From: Lachnospiraceae bacterium
GTDB lineage: Bacteria; Bacillota_A; Clostridia; Lachnospirales; Lachnospiraceae
Direction of reading: 5' to 3'
Length of the DNA: 17,107 nucleotides
NCBI GenBank assembly: GCA_017553665.1
Contig: JAFZKM010000263.1
Location: 1-17,107 of the forward strand
Both the position numbers and the translations under genes were made by a program. A model generated the notes under the pieces. The model was not told the DNA's origin, made no database searches, and was given only the letters and a program-made list of their open reading frames with translations. This document shows positions 1 through 6,443 of the stretch, one piece after another. The first letter of the stretch is position 1. Every line of letters starts with the position of its first letter.

Positions 1-389
1 GAGAATGCGCTCTGTGTTCTTCCGTAAACGATCTGAAGGAAGAGCTCTCTCATGGCGGTGTTGATGGCGTCGCATACAAGGTCCGTGTTCAGGGCCTCAA
101 GAACCGTAAGGCCGGGAAGGATCTCTGCTGCCATAGCTGCGGAGTGTGTCATTCCGGAGCATCCGATGGTCTCTACGAGAGCTTCCTGGATGATTCCGTC
201 TTTAACGTTGAGTGAGAGCTTGCATGCTCCCTGCTGAGGTGCGCACCAGCCGATACCGTGGGTATAACCGGAGATATCCTCAACCTTTTTCGCCTTAACC
301 CACTTTGCTTCCTCGGGGATGGGCGCTGCGCCGTGATGTACCCCCTGTGTAACAGGGCACATGTTCTTTACTTCTGTTGAGTAGATCAT
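1..389 (-). CDS. Fe-S cluster assembly scaffold protein, IscU/NifU-like (3' end outside window)
   Basis: I translated the reverse strand from an ATG at 389. The frame stays open to the window edge, giving 129 residues of a longer protein. An AGGAGGA ribosome binding site lies 4 nt upstream (394-400 on the complement). Conserved-looking cysteines are C11 (NMCPV), C49 and C56 (GWCAPQQGAC), C77 (IGCSGM) and C106. The GCSGMTHSAAMA stretch resembles the cysteine loop of IscU/NifU scaffolds. From memory, the sequence matches a clostridial family annotated as iron-sulfur cluster assembly scaffold, usually next to a GGGtGRT protein gene; that neighbour would lie beyond the left edge. Role (family knowledge): cytoplasmic assembly or transfer of Fe-S clusters. 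It is transcribed divergently from the His-rich/CooT operon from its own promoter. The exact function of this subfamily is less certain than the fold. Confidence 0.75.
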   Translation of the reverse strand, partial: MIYSTEVKNMCPVTQGVHHGAAPIPEEAKWVKAKKVEDISGYTHGIGWCAPQQGACKLSLNVKDGIIQEALVETIGCSGMTHSAAMAAEILPGLTVLEALNTDLVCDAINTAMRELFLQIVYGRTQSAF

Positions 390-404
390 ATAATCCTCCT
401 ATTT

Positions 405-427
405 AGCATCGGCTTAAAGCCGATGCT
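405..427 (-). promoter_or_regulatory. Leader hairpin upstream of the Fe-S scaffold gene
   Basis: AGCATCGGCTT and AAGCCGATGCT form an 11-bp inverted repeat around a single base; in RNA a few closing pairs would open. It lies between the promoter and the ribosome binding site (394-400) of the minus-strand gene, with only four bases before the Shine-Dalgarno. No U-tract follows on that strand, so it is not a simple terminator. It could protect the 5' end, modulate translation or be a DNA operator. Confidence 0.5.
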
Positions 428-498
428 GATTCCTCGCCCCATACGTTACTAGCGCACAAGGCATCTTATGTATTTGGCAACAAATCCAAAAGCATAAT

Positions 499-515
499 GA
501 TTCTATCACAGAATC
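499..515. promoter_or_regulatory. Dyad overlapping the -10 box (candidate operator)
   Basis: A perfect 6-bp inverted repeat, GATTCT-atcac-AGAATC, covers the -10 element of the minus-strand promoter. This position suits a repressor that would block RNA polymerase. It does not match the Fur, PerR, Zur or NikR consensus sequences that I know. The binding protein is unknown. Confidence 0.4.
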
Positions 516-528
516 AGAGGGGATTCAA
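500..528 (-). promoter_or_regulatory. Promoter of the Fe-S scaffold gene
   Basis: On the minus strand, a -35 box TTGAAT (523-528) and a -10 box TAGAAT (500-505) are separated by exactly 17 bp. Transcription would start near 493 and give a leader of about 100 nt that contains the hairpin at 405-427. A dyad covers the -10 box and is listed separately. Confidence 0.7.
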
Positions 529-544
529 GACAACAGTTTTTTTC

Positions 545-573
545 TTGCCAATAAATCGCGGATTTGATATTGT
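545..573 (+). promoter_or_regulatory. Candidate promoter of the His-rich/GH5/cooT/corA operon
   Basis: A -35 box TTGCCA (545-550) and a -10 box TATTGT (568-573) are 17 bp apart. They lie about 30 bp before the first start codon, with GGAGG at 589-593. The -10 box is only a moderate match. It sits back to back with the minus-strand promoter at 500-528, so the two operons could be co-regulated. Confidence 0.5.
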
Positions 574-602
574 TTGATTAGAAAGAACGGAGGTATAAGG
601 AT

Positions 603-881
603 ATGAGCGAAAACGGACATCACCATGACCATGAGCACGAACATCATCACCACGAGCATCATCACGACCATGAGCACGGAGCGTCCACACCCGAGGAGAG
701 AATGGCGCTTTTGAAGTATATGCTCTCACATAACGCCCACCATGCCGAGGAGCTGCATGATCTCGCGCACGGTGAGAACAGTGAGGCTTCCGCTTTGATA
801 CATGAGGCTGTGGAGTGCATCGAGAAGAGCAATGAGAAGCTCGCGAAGGCGATCGAGCTGCTGGAAAAGGAGGACAAATGA
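603..881 (+). CDS. Small His-rich metal-binding protein (CooJ-like in composition)
   Basis: This is a 92-residue cytoplasmic protein without a signal peptide. Residues 6-25 contain 14 histidines broken only by Asp and Glu, a typical Ni/Zn/Co-binding stretch. The remainder (about 30-92) is predicted helical and charged, with further histidines at 43, 46, 47, 52, 56 and 67 and one cysteine (C72). The start is supported by GGAGG at 589-593. The layout of a His-rich segment plus a helical domain recalls the nickel-storage protein CooJ, although CooJ carries its histidines at the C-terminus; I do not claim homology. It is the first gene of an operon that also encodes a CooT nickel protein and a CorA-type channel, so storage or buffering of Ni2+ (or Zn2+/Co2+) is the likely role. 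The metal is inferred from context. Confidence 0.8.
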   Translation: MSENGHHHDHEHEHHHHEHHHDHEHGASTPEERMALLKYMLSHNAHHAEELHDLAHGENSEASALIHEAVECIEKSNEKLAKAIELLEKEDK

Positions 882-1921
882 GGAATTTTGACGGATATCT
901 TAAAGGCGTGAACCTGGGCGGATGGCTGTCGCAGTGCGGAAACAACTATACCAAAGAGCACTATGACACCTTCATTACAGGGAAGGATTTTGAAACAATA
1001 AAGAGCTGGGGACTTGACCATGTCCGCGTGCCCGTGGACGCCGAGGTCATCCAGAACGAGGACGGAACGCTTCGCGAGGACGGTCTTAAGTACATTGATC
1101 AGTGCATGGAGTGGTGCAAAAAGAACGGTCTCAATATGATCCTGGACCTTCACAAGGCCCACGGCTATGTATTTGACGATGAGAACAACTGTCAGTTCTT
1201 CTACCGCGAGAATCTGCAGGACATTTTCGTTGACCTGTGGTGCGCTCTGACCGACAGATACGCGAAGAATAAGGATTTTGTCTGTTTTGAGCTCTTAAAC
1301 GAGGTTACTTCGAAGGAGTTCACGGATCCCTGGAACAGGATCGCGACGAGGACGATAAAGGCCATCAGGGAAAAACATAAGGATGTAAGGATCGTGGTCG
1401 GCGGTATCTTTAATGACAGTATTTACGGTCTGACACTTCTCGACGTTCCCGTGGATGAGAACACGGTGTTTACGTTCCATTGCTACAGCCCGCTCGTATT
1501 TACGCATCAGGGCGCGCACTGGGTAAAAAACATGCCGCTTAAGCCCGAAGAATATCACTTTAAGTATCCCGATACCTACAGTGTTTACCGCAAGCGTTCG
1601 GATGAACTGTTCGGAGCCGATTTCGCGGGTGAGTTCGCCGGAGGCGCCGATGACGAGCTGCTCGACGGAAGGTATTTCGAGAATATCATAAAGACCGCTG
1701 TCGATATCGCGGAGAAGAACAATGTACCCCTCTATTGCGGCGAGTACGGAGTCATTGATCTGGCGAAGCCCGAAGAGGTTCTCAACTGGTACAGGGACAT
1801 GAATTCGGCATTGGTAAAATATAACGTATCCCGCTCGGCATGGTCGTTCAGGGAGATGGATTTCGGCCTTGAAGGAGCATGGTTGAACGGTGTTCGAGAT
1901 GAGTTGATCAAGTATCTGTGA
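878..1921 (+). CDS. Glycoside hydrolase family 5 endoglucanase, CelC-like, intracellular
   Basis: This 347-residue protein closely follows the plan of Clostridium thermocellum CelC (GH5, 343 residues). It has an N-terminal VNLGGWLSQ, HVRVPVD with R50, DLHKA with H92, the acid/base glutamate in LLNEV (E142), HCYSP (H201, Y203), and the nucleophile in YCGEYGV (E289). It fills one TIM barrel, with no carbohydrate-binding module, dockerin or signal peptide, so it should act inside the cell on imported beta-glucan oligosaccharides. Its ATG overlaps the stop of the His-rich gene by 4 nt (878-881), implying translational coupling, and AAGGAGG stands at 867-873. A glucanase coupled to metal-binding proteins is an odd operon partner. 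Exact substrate (beta-1,4, beta-1,3 or mixed-linkage) cannot be read from the sequence. Confidence 0.9.
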   Translation: MRNFDGYLKGVNLGGWLSQCGNNYTKEHYDTFITGKDFETIKSWGLDHVRVPVDAEVIQNEDGTLREDGLKYIDQCMEWCKKNGLNMILDLHKAHGYVFDDENNCQFFYRENLQDIFVDLWCALTDRYAKNKDFVCFELLNEVTSKEFTDPWNRIATRTIKAIREKHKDVRIVVGGIFNDSIYGLTLLDVPVDENTVFTFHCYSPLVFTHQGAHWVKNMPLKPEEYHFKYPDTYSVYRKRSDELFGADFAGEFAGGADDELLDGRYFENIIKTAVDIAEKNNVPLYCGEYGVIDLAKPEEVLNWYRDMNSALVKYNVSRSAWSFREMDFGLEGAWLNGVRDELIKYL

Positions 1922-1957
1922 TACCGACCGGAGATCGGACATGCCGAAGGAGGTTTT

Positions 1958-2164
1958 ATGTGTCTTTCAAACGTTTATAAGATAAAGACGGGCAGCAGGA
2001 GCGAAGGCTCTCCCGAAGAGCGCGAGCTGCTCGTGAAGAATGCCGCGACCGTTTCCGTAAAGGACGGCAAGCTGGTATTTACCGATATCATGGGGATCCG
2101 CACCGAGGTCGACGCCGAGCTCGAGAAGATCGATCTGATGGATAATTATATTTTGGTCAGATGA
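1958..2164 (+). CDS. cooT: CooT family nickel-binding protein
   Basis: This 68-residue protein begins MCLSNVYKI, the CooT signature in which Cys2 next to the N-terminus binds one Ni2+ per dimer. The rest is a small beta-rich fold containing VSVKDGKLVFTDIMG and a hydrophobic C-terminus (DNYILVR), the usual length and shape of the family. In Rhodospirillum rubrum CooT works with CooC and CooJ in nickel delivery to CO dehydrogenase. Family members occur in many anaerobes without CODH nearby. A strong AAGGAGG (1947-1953) precedes the start. It lies 36 nt after the GH5 gene and 16 nt before corA, in one operon. The nickel client is unknown; the CooC-like ATPase gene at 5654 is the nearest partner. 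Confidence 0.88.
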   Translation: MCLSNVYKIKTGSRSEGSPEERELLVKNAATVSVKDGKLVFTDIMGIRTEVDAELEKIDLMDNYILVR

Positions 2165-2180
2165 CACAGACAAGGAGATC

Positions 2181-3104
2181 ATGATGTATTATGTGATCGA
2201 AAACACCCTCAGGGAATGTACAGGTCCCGAGGCGCGTACCGGGAAAAAGAAACAGCAGTATGTCGCTGTGCTTACACCTCAGGAATGGCAGGCAAGCCGC
2301 GAAGACTTTGAACTTGGTATCGATATGGATATCGACGCCTTTGATGTTCATACCACAAAAGCCGAGGTCAATTACGATTCCGTTACGGGTACCTTCGCGA
2401 TACCGGACAGGAAGAATATTTTCGGCGAATACCGGAAGTTCGCGTTCGCTCTGGACGAGAAGGGCATTGTCTTCATCGATCCGGGGGACTCCGTATCGAA
2501 ACTGATCAAAAAGATCGTAGACACGAAGAAATGGCGTTTCCCGAGTCTTGAGAGATTCATCTACGATTTTCTTGAAGCGATCATCCATGAGGACCTGCCG
2601 CTTCTTGAGAAGTACGAGAGAGAGCTCGATATGATCGACAGGGACATTGACAACGATTCAGACCCCGATATCACGAGACTCAATGACATCCGATGCGAGC
2701 TGCGCGATCTGAGAATCCATTACGACCATCTGATAGACCTCGCGCAGGAGCTCGAGGAGAATGAGAACAGCTTCTTTAAATCCGAGAATATCCGATTCTT
2801 CAGGCTGTTCTCGAACAGGGTATCAAGGCTTTTCGATCTGGTCAATTCGCTGCTCGACTATGCGGGCCAGATCCGCGACACCTATGAGTCGCGCCTGGAT
2901 GTGAAACAGAACCGCATCATGACCGTGCTCACGGTCGTGACTGCGATATTCATGCCTCTTACTTTGATCGCGGGCTGGTACGGAATGAACTTCAAGTACA
3001 TGCCCGAGCTTGACTCGGTATGGGGTTACCCGGCAGTTATCGCGGTAAGCGTGCTGATCGTGGTATTCTGCCTGATCTTCTTTAAACGCAAAAAGTGGCT
3101 ATAG
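2181..3104 (+). CDS. corA: CorA family divalent cation channel
   Basis: This 307-residue protein has a large charged cytoplasmic N-terminal part and a long helical region rich in Glu and Asp (about 130-240). Two membrane spans follow near 245-266 and 284-301. The CorA signature GMN (268-270, in WYGMNF) ends the first span, and the basic C-terminus KRKKWL is typical. CorA pentamers pass Mg2+, and many also pass Co2+ and Ni2+. As the last gene in an operon with a His-rich protein and CooT, a role in Ni2+ entry is possible, but this is inference. Two adjacent ATGs (2181, 2184) follow AAGGAG at 2172-2177; the second has the better spacing (6 nt), so the protein may be 306 residues. Confidence 0.9.
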   Translation: MMYYVIENTLRECTGPEARTGKKKQQYVAVLTPQEWQASREDFELGIDMDIDAFDVHTTKAEVNYDSVTGTFAIPDRKNIFGEYRKFAFALDEKGIVFIDPGDSVSKLIKKIVDTKKWRFPSLERFIYDFLEAIIHEDLPLLEKYERELDMIDRDIDNDSDPDITRLNDIRCELRDLRIHYDHLIDLAQELEENENSFFKSENIRFFRLFSNRVSRLFDLVNSLLDYAGQIRDTYESRLDVKQNRIMTVLTVVTAIFMPLTLIAGWYGMNFKYMPELDSVWGYPAVIAVSVLIVVFCLIFFKRKKWL

Positions 3105-3108
3105 AGAA

Positions 3109-3144
3109 TGGGCTCCCGTGTAATGGGAGCCCACTTTGCTTTTT
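3109..3144 (+). terminator. Rho-independent terminator after corA
   Basis: The 9-bp stem TGGGCTCCC/GGGAGCCCA has a 7-nt loop and is followed by CTTTGCTTTTT. It begins 4 nt after the corA stop and ends the plus-strand operon. In the other direction the stem is followed by only a poor U-tract, so it would serve the convergent gene at 3160 weakly. Confidence 0.85.
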
Positions 3145-3159
3145 ATATTGTCAAATTGA

Positions 3160-5436
3160 TCAAATTCTGGTAGCCAGGCTGTAGGCCGCCTTCGTGGCCT
3201 GCCACATGTTGCCGGGTTTCATGGTGTTGTACGAATCGCCGATGTTGTGGATCTCGGGAGCGATGCGTTCCTTAAGCGCGTCAAGGTAAGGAGCGTCATT
3301 GCCGCGGTTTCCGATCGCGAGAACGAAGAGGTCGGCAGGGATCTGCTCGATGACTTCTTCATTGGTCAGCTTCGGAGCGAGCGGGTTGTCGACGTTCTTC
3401 GGGATGACGGGAGTCCATGTGCAGTAAGGATCCGGAACGCCCTTTGACTTATTGTGGGCGATCACTACCTGGCCGTCCTCGAAGCGGGTCACGCGTGCGC
3501 AGTTGACCAGAGTTCCGCCTTCTTTCTCGAAGTAGTGGATCAGATGGCCTCTGTTCGCGGTACATGCGCCTTCCTCGAAGTTCGGGAGCATCTCAACGCA
3601 GGTAACCTTGCGCTGATACTCCGTAGCGAGCCAGTAAGCGGTCTCAAGACCTACTGCGCCTCCTCCGACAACAACGATCCTCTTATCGGATTCGAGCAGC
3701 TCCTCGGGATGAGTGAGCAGATGAACGGCCTCGATATGGCGAACATTCTCAACACCCTTGAACGGAGGCTGGCCCTCCTTCGCGCCGTTAGCGAATACCA
3801 CGGCGTCATAGTTTCCGCTCTTCAGCGAAGCGGAATCAACTGCGGTGTTCAGGCGGATCTCAACGCCTTCGGTCTTATATGCGGTCGCGATCAGCCACTC
3901 CATATAGTTGTGGAGTTCATATTTGCTGATGGGAGCGCCTGCGGCATGCATCTTTCCGCCGCACTTCGAATCCTTCTCGAAGACGTCTATCTTATGGCCG
4001 CGTTTCGCGGCTGTAATGGCGAAATTAAGTCCTGCGCAGCCTGCGCCGACTACAGCGATCCTCTTGGGCTTATCGGCCTTCGCGGGAACAGCGGGGATCG
4101 TGTCCTCGAAGCCCGTGCGGGGATTGACCGCGCACTGGGGATGACCGGCTTCAACGAATTCATTGACACAGCCTTCCTGACATCCGATGCAGGGACGGAT
4201 CTCGTCAACACGGCCCGCGTAAGCCTTATTGCACCATTCGGGATCGGCGAGAACGGGACGGGCGAGCATGACCATGTCGCACTTGCTGTCACGAAGAGCC
4301 TTCTCCGCGAGGTCGGGATATCCGAGCTTGCCTACCGCGACGATCGGGACCTCAACGCCTGCGTTTGACTTGATGCCGCGTGCCGCGAAATACTCCTTCG
4401 CAACCTTCGCGACGTCAAGGAAGCAGCCCGAAGGCATGCCTGCCGGAGGATGGGGAAGCCACCAGTTATCGTAGCATCCGAGATCGACGTCAAAGATATC
4501 TACGCCGGCCTTAACAAGATTCTCCATGTATTGGAGAGTATCCGCGACAGAGCGGCCGTTCTTGAAGCCCTTGAGCGATTTAACGGTGTTCATGCGCTCA
4601 CCGTAGGTCTCTTCGAGCGCGAGAGACAGGTCTATGCGGTACATGATCGGGAAATCGGGACCGACCTTCGCGCGCATGGCTTTTACCATCTCAATGCCGA
4701 AGGTCTGCCAGTTGCTGTACTTGCCGATCTTTCTGTGGTTGAACGCGGGGCTCGTGAGCTGGTCGAGCAGATAGCCCTCATGACCGTGGAGATAAACCCC
4801 GTCGAGACCCATGGTCTTCGCGTCGATCGAGGCCTGCGCCATGTTCTTGATGATCTTTGTGCATTCGTGGTCCGTAAGGGGACGGCACGGAATGGAAGGT
4901 ATATAGAAATTGGGATTGAGCGATGCCGAAACGGGAAGCTGGAACTTGGTCAGCAGACACTGGGGATTGCCGACACGGCCGAGACCTGCGGTCAGCTGGA
5001 TGAAAATGCGGCTGCCTCTCGCGTGCACACCCTGCGCCAGATCGCGCCAGCCCATGAAATTGGTGCGTGTTCCGTCAATTCTGGGGAAATAGGAATAGTT
5101 GCCTTTTTCGGTAACGGAGGCGTCAATATGATGGCTGACGGGAACGAGACCCGTGGTCAGAAGTCCCACGCCGCCTTCCGCGCGGGCGAAGAAGTACTCG
5201 AGCATCTTCGCGTTCGGACGTCCGGTCTCCTCGGCCATCTGGCAGTTGCCCATCGGGCCCATCACGATCCTGTTCTTGATCGTGAGCCTGTTGATCCTGA
5301 TCGGAGAGAAGAGTTTATCGTAGGGATAAAGTTCTCTTGTCATGCGCGCGGTACCGCCCTCATGATTCTCGCAGTCGGTACGGACCCAGTTGCCGTAACT
5401 GTCGACCAGTTTTTGAACCAATTCATCAGTTTTCAA
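3160..5436 (-). CDS. FMN/4Fe-4S/FAD ene-reductase-like protein (2,4-dienoyl-CoA/enoate reductase family)
   Basis: This is a 758-residue protein. Residues about 36-400 form an Old Yellow Enzyme barrel (YDKLFSPIRI, NRIVMGPMG). The cysteines C416, C419, C423 and C435 (CIGCQEGC and QCAVNPRTG) hold the [4Fe-4S] cluster. A FAD-binding Rossmann fold has GAGCAG (464-469), and a second NAD(P)H-binding fold has VVGGGAVGLETA (589-600). This is the architecture of 2,4-dienoyl-CoA reductase, FldZ and enoate reductases, which pass electrons from NAD(P)H through FAD and Fe-S to FMN. The active-site loop reads HGHEGYLL (217-224): Y222 is kept, but the usual His/Asn partner of H217 is E220. The start is TTG, with GAGAGGG upstream; an in-frame ATG at residue 32 is possible, but I recall relatives sharing the ENHEGGTAR segment before it. 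It is divergent from the dehydratase-type operon. The substrate is unknown. Confidence 0.88.
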   Translation of the reverse strand: MKTDELVQKLVDSYGNWVRTDCENHEGGTARMTRELYPYDKLFSPIRINRLTIKNRIVMGPMGNCQMAEETGRPNAKMLEYFFARAEGGVGLLTTGLVPVSHHIDASVTEKGNYSYFPRIDGTRTNFMGWRDLAQGVHARGSRIFIQLTAGLGRVGNPQCLLTKFQLPVSASLNPNFYIPSIPCRPLTDHECTKIIKNMAQASIDAKTMGLDGVYLHGHEGYLLDQLTSPAFNHRKIGKYSNWQTFGIEMVKAMRAKVGPDFPIMYRIDLSLALEETYGERMNTVKSLKGFKNGRSVADTLQYMENLVKAGVDIFDVDLGCYDNWWLPHPPAGMPSGCFLDVAKVAKEYFAARGIKSNAGVEVPIVAVGKLGYPDLAEKALRDSKCDMVMLARPVLADPEWCNKAYAGRVDEIRPCIGCQEGCVNEFVEAGHPQCAVNPRTGFEDTIPAVPAKADKPKRIAVVGAGCAGLNFAITAAKRGHKIDVFEKDSKCGGKMHAAGAPISKYELHNYMEWLIATAYKTEGVEIRLNTAVDSASLKSGNYDAVVFANGAKEGQPPFKGVENVRHIEAVHLLTHPEELLESDKRIVVVGGGAVGLETAYWLATEYQRKVTCVEMLPNFEEGACTANRGHLIHYFEKEGGTLVNCARVTRFEDGQVVIAHNKSKGVPDPYCTWTPVIPKNVDNPLAPKLTNEEVIEQIPADLFVLAIGNRGNDAPYLDALKERIAPEIHNIGDSYNTMKPGNMWQATKAAYSLATRI

Positions 5437-5481
5437 TGTAAATACCCTCTCTTTCGTCGGTGTATTGTAAACCCTGTTCTT

Positions 5482-5510
5482 AACATACCATAAACCGTGT
5501 TTTTTATCAA
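5482..5510 (-). promoter_or_regulatory. Promoter of the ene-reductase gene
   Basis: On the minus strand, TTGATA (505-510 of the 5000s, i.e. 5505-5510) and TATGTT (5482-5487) have 17-bp spacing and lie about 45 bp before the TTG start. The -35 box faces that of the plus-strand promoter at 5542, leaving 31 bp between them, so one regulator could control both operons. Confidence 0.6.
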
Positions 5511-5541
5511 TAAAAACGGCTTTAAAATCGTCTCTGTTTTA

Positions 5542-5570
5542 TTGCATAAAAGGGCGGTTTCTGTTATGAT
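5542..5570 (+). promoter_or_regulatory. Promoter of the CooC-like/dehydratase operon
   Basis: TTGCAT (5542-5547) and TATGAT (5565-5570) are 17 bp apart. The start codon is at 5654, so the leader is about 75 nt. Apart from the two promoters I see nothing recognisable in the 217-bp intergenic region 5437-5653, and the ribosome binding site before 5654 is weak. Confidence 0.6.
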
Positions 5571-5653
5571 GTTTTTATAGAAAGAATAAGTATTTTTTTA
5601 ATGCCGGCTTAATCGATACATGCATTACGGATTACGCCGGGACCGGATCATAT

Positions 5654-6418
5654 ATGGACAGAGAAACAAAGATCATTGCCGTAGCAGGGAAGGGAGGCGT
5701 CGGTAAGACGACGATCTCTTCTGCTTTTGTGCGCATTTTGACGGAGACACATCCCGAAGCGAGGATACTTGCGATAGACGCCGACCCTGCAGTCGGACTC
5801 TCTACGGCGCTCGGAGTCGAGGTAAAAGAGACGCTCGACGACATCCGCAAGAGCATCATCGACACCGTCGAGGCCGGACAGCCCAAGGAGGCCCTGGAAC
5901 TCCTCGGAGAGGCCAGGTTCAGGATACTTGACACTCTGGTCGAGACCGACAGCTTCGCGTTTCTCGCGATCGGAAGGCCGGAGGGCGCGGGCTGTTACTG
6001 CAAGGTGAACGCATATCTTAAAGAAGTCATAAATCTCCTGAGCCACGATTTCGATTATGTAGTGATCGACGGAGAGGCGGGCATAGAGCAGATCAACCGG
6101 CGCGTCATGGAGAAAGTCACGCATCTGATCCTGATCACCGATCCGAGCCGCAAGGGCACTCAGGTGGTCGAGACTATCAGGGGTGTGGCGGACGAACTCG
6201 TTATGTATGAGAAGTGCGCCGCGATCGTGAACCGCGTGGACGACCCTTCACTGATCCCGTACATCAGCATTAAGGGCACGGAGATACTTGATTTCATCCC
6301 GAGCGACAGCGAGCATGCCGCGAACGACATAAAGGGACTCAGTGTTTTTGAACTGCCCGAAGACGCGCCGATAATGAAGGGTGCGAGAACGGCTCTTGAT
6401 AAACTTGGATTACTATAA
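5654..6418 (+). CDS. CooC/AcsF-like nickel-insertion P-loop ATPase
   Basis: This 254-residue MinD/CooC-type ATPase has the deviant Walker A KGGVGKTT (13-20) with the signature lysine, a switch-like IDADPAVGL (41-49), and Walker B YVVIDGEAG (135-143). It also has the CxC pair C114/C116 (GAGCYCKVN), which in CooC and AcsF lies at the dimer interface and binds Ni2+ or Zn2+. In those proteins ATP-driven dimerisation helps load nickel into CODH or acetyl-CoA synthase. No CODH gene lies in the window, so the client may be elsewhere or be the CdhC-like protein of the same operon (10479-11216). It is the first gene of the operon, 25 nt before the next start. The ATG at 5654 has a weak ribosome binding site, but the P-loop position fits this start. 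Confidence 0.82.
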   Translation: MDRETKIIAVAGKGGVGKTTISSAFVRILTETHPEARILAIDADPAVGLSTALGVEVKETLDDIRKSIIDTVEAGQPKEALELLGEARFRILDTLVETDSFAFLAIGRPEGAGCYCKVNAYLKEVINLLSHDFDYVVIDGEAGIEQINRRVMEKVTHLILITDPSRKGTQVVETIRGVADELVMYEKCAAIVNRVDDPSLIPYISIKGTEILDFIPSDSEHAANDIKGLSVFELPEDAPIMKGARTALDKLGLL

Positions 6419-6443
6419 ATATTTTCAAAGTGAGGTGTGATAA

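Noticed and set aside
514..945. Minus-strand frame opposite the His-rich gene
   Set aside because: Its codons mirror the His/Glu/Asp repeats of the plus-strand gene, which has a ribosome binding site and an operon context.
4450..5493. A 347-codon open frame on the plus strand, and another of 304 codons at 3454-4368
   Set aside because: Both lie wholly or mostly antisense to the ene-reductase gene, whose motifs are unmistakable. Their translations show no recognisable family; they are mirror frames produced by GC-biased codon use.
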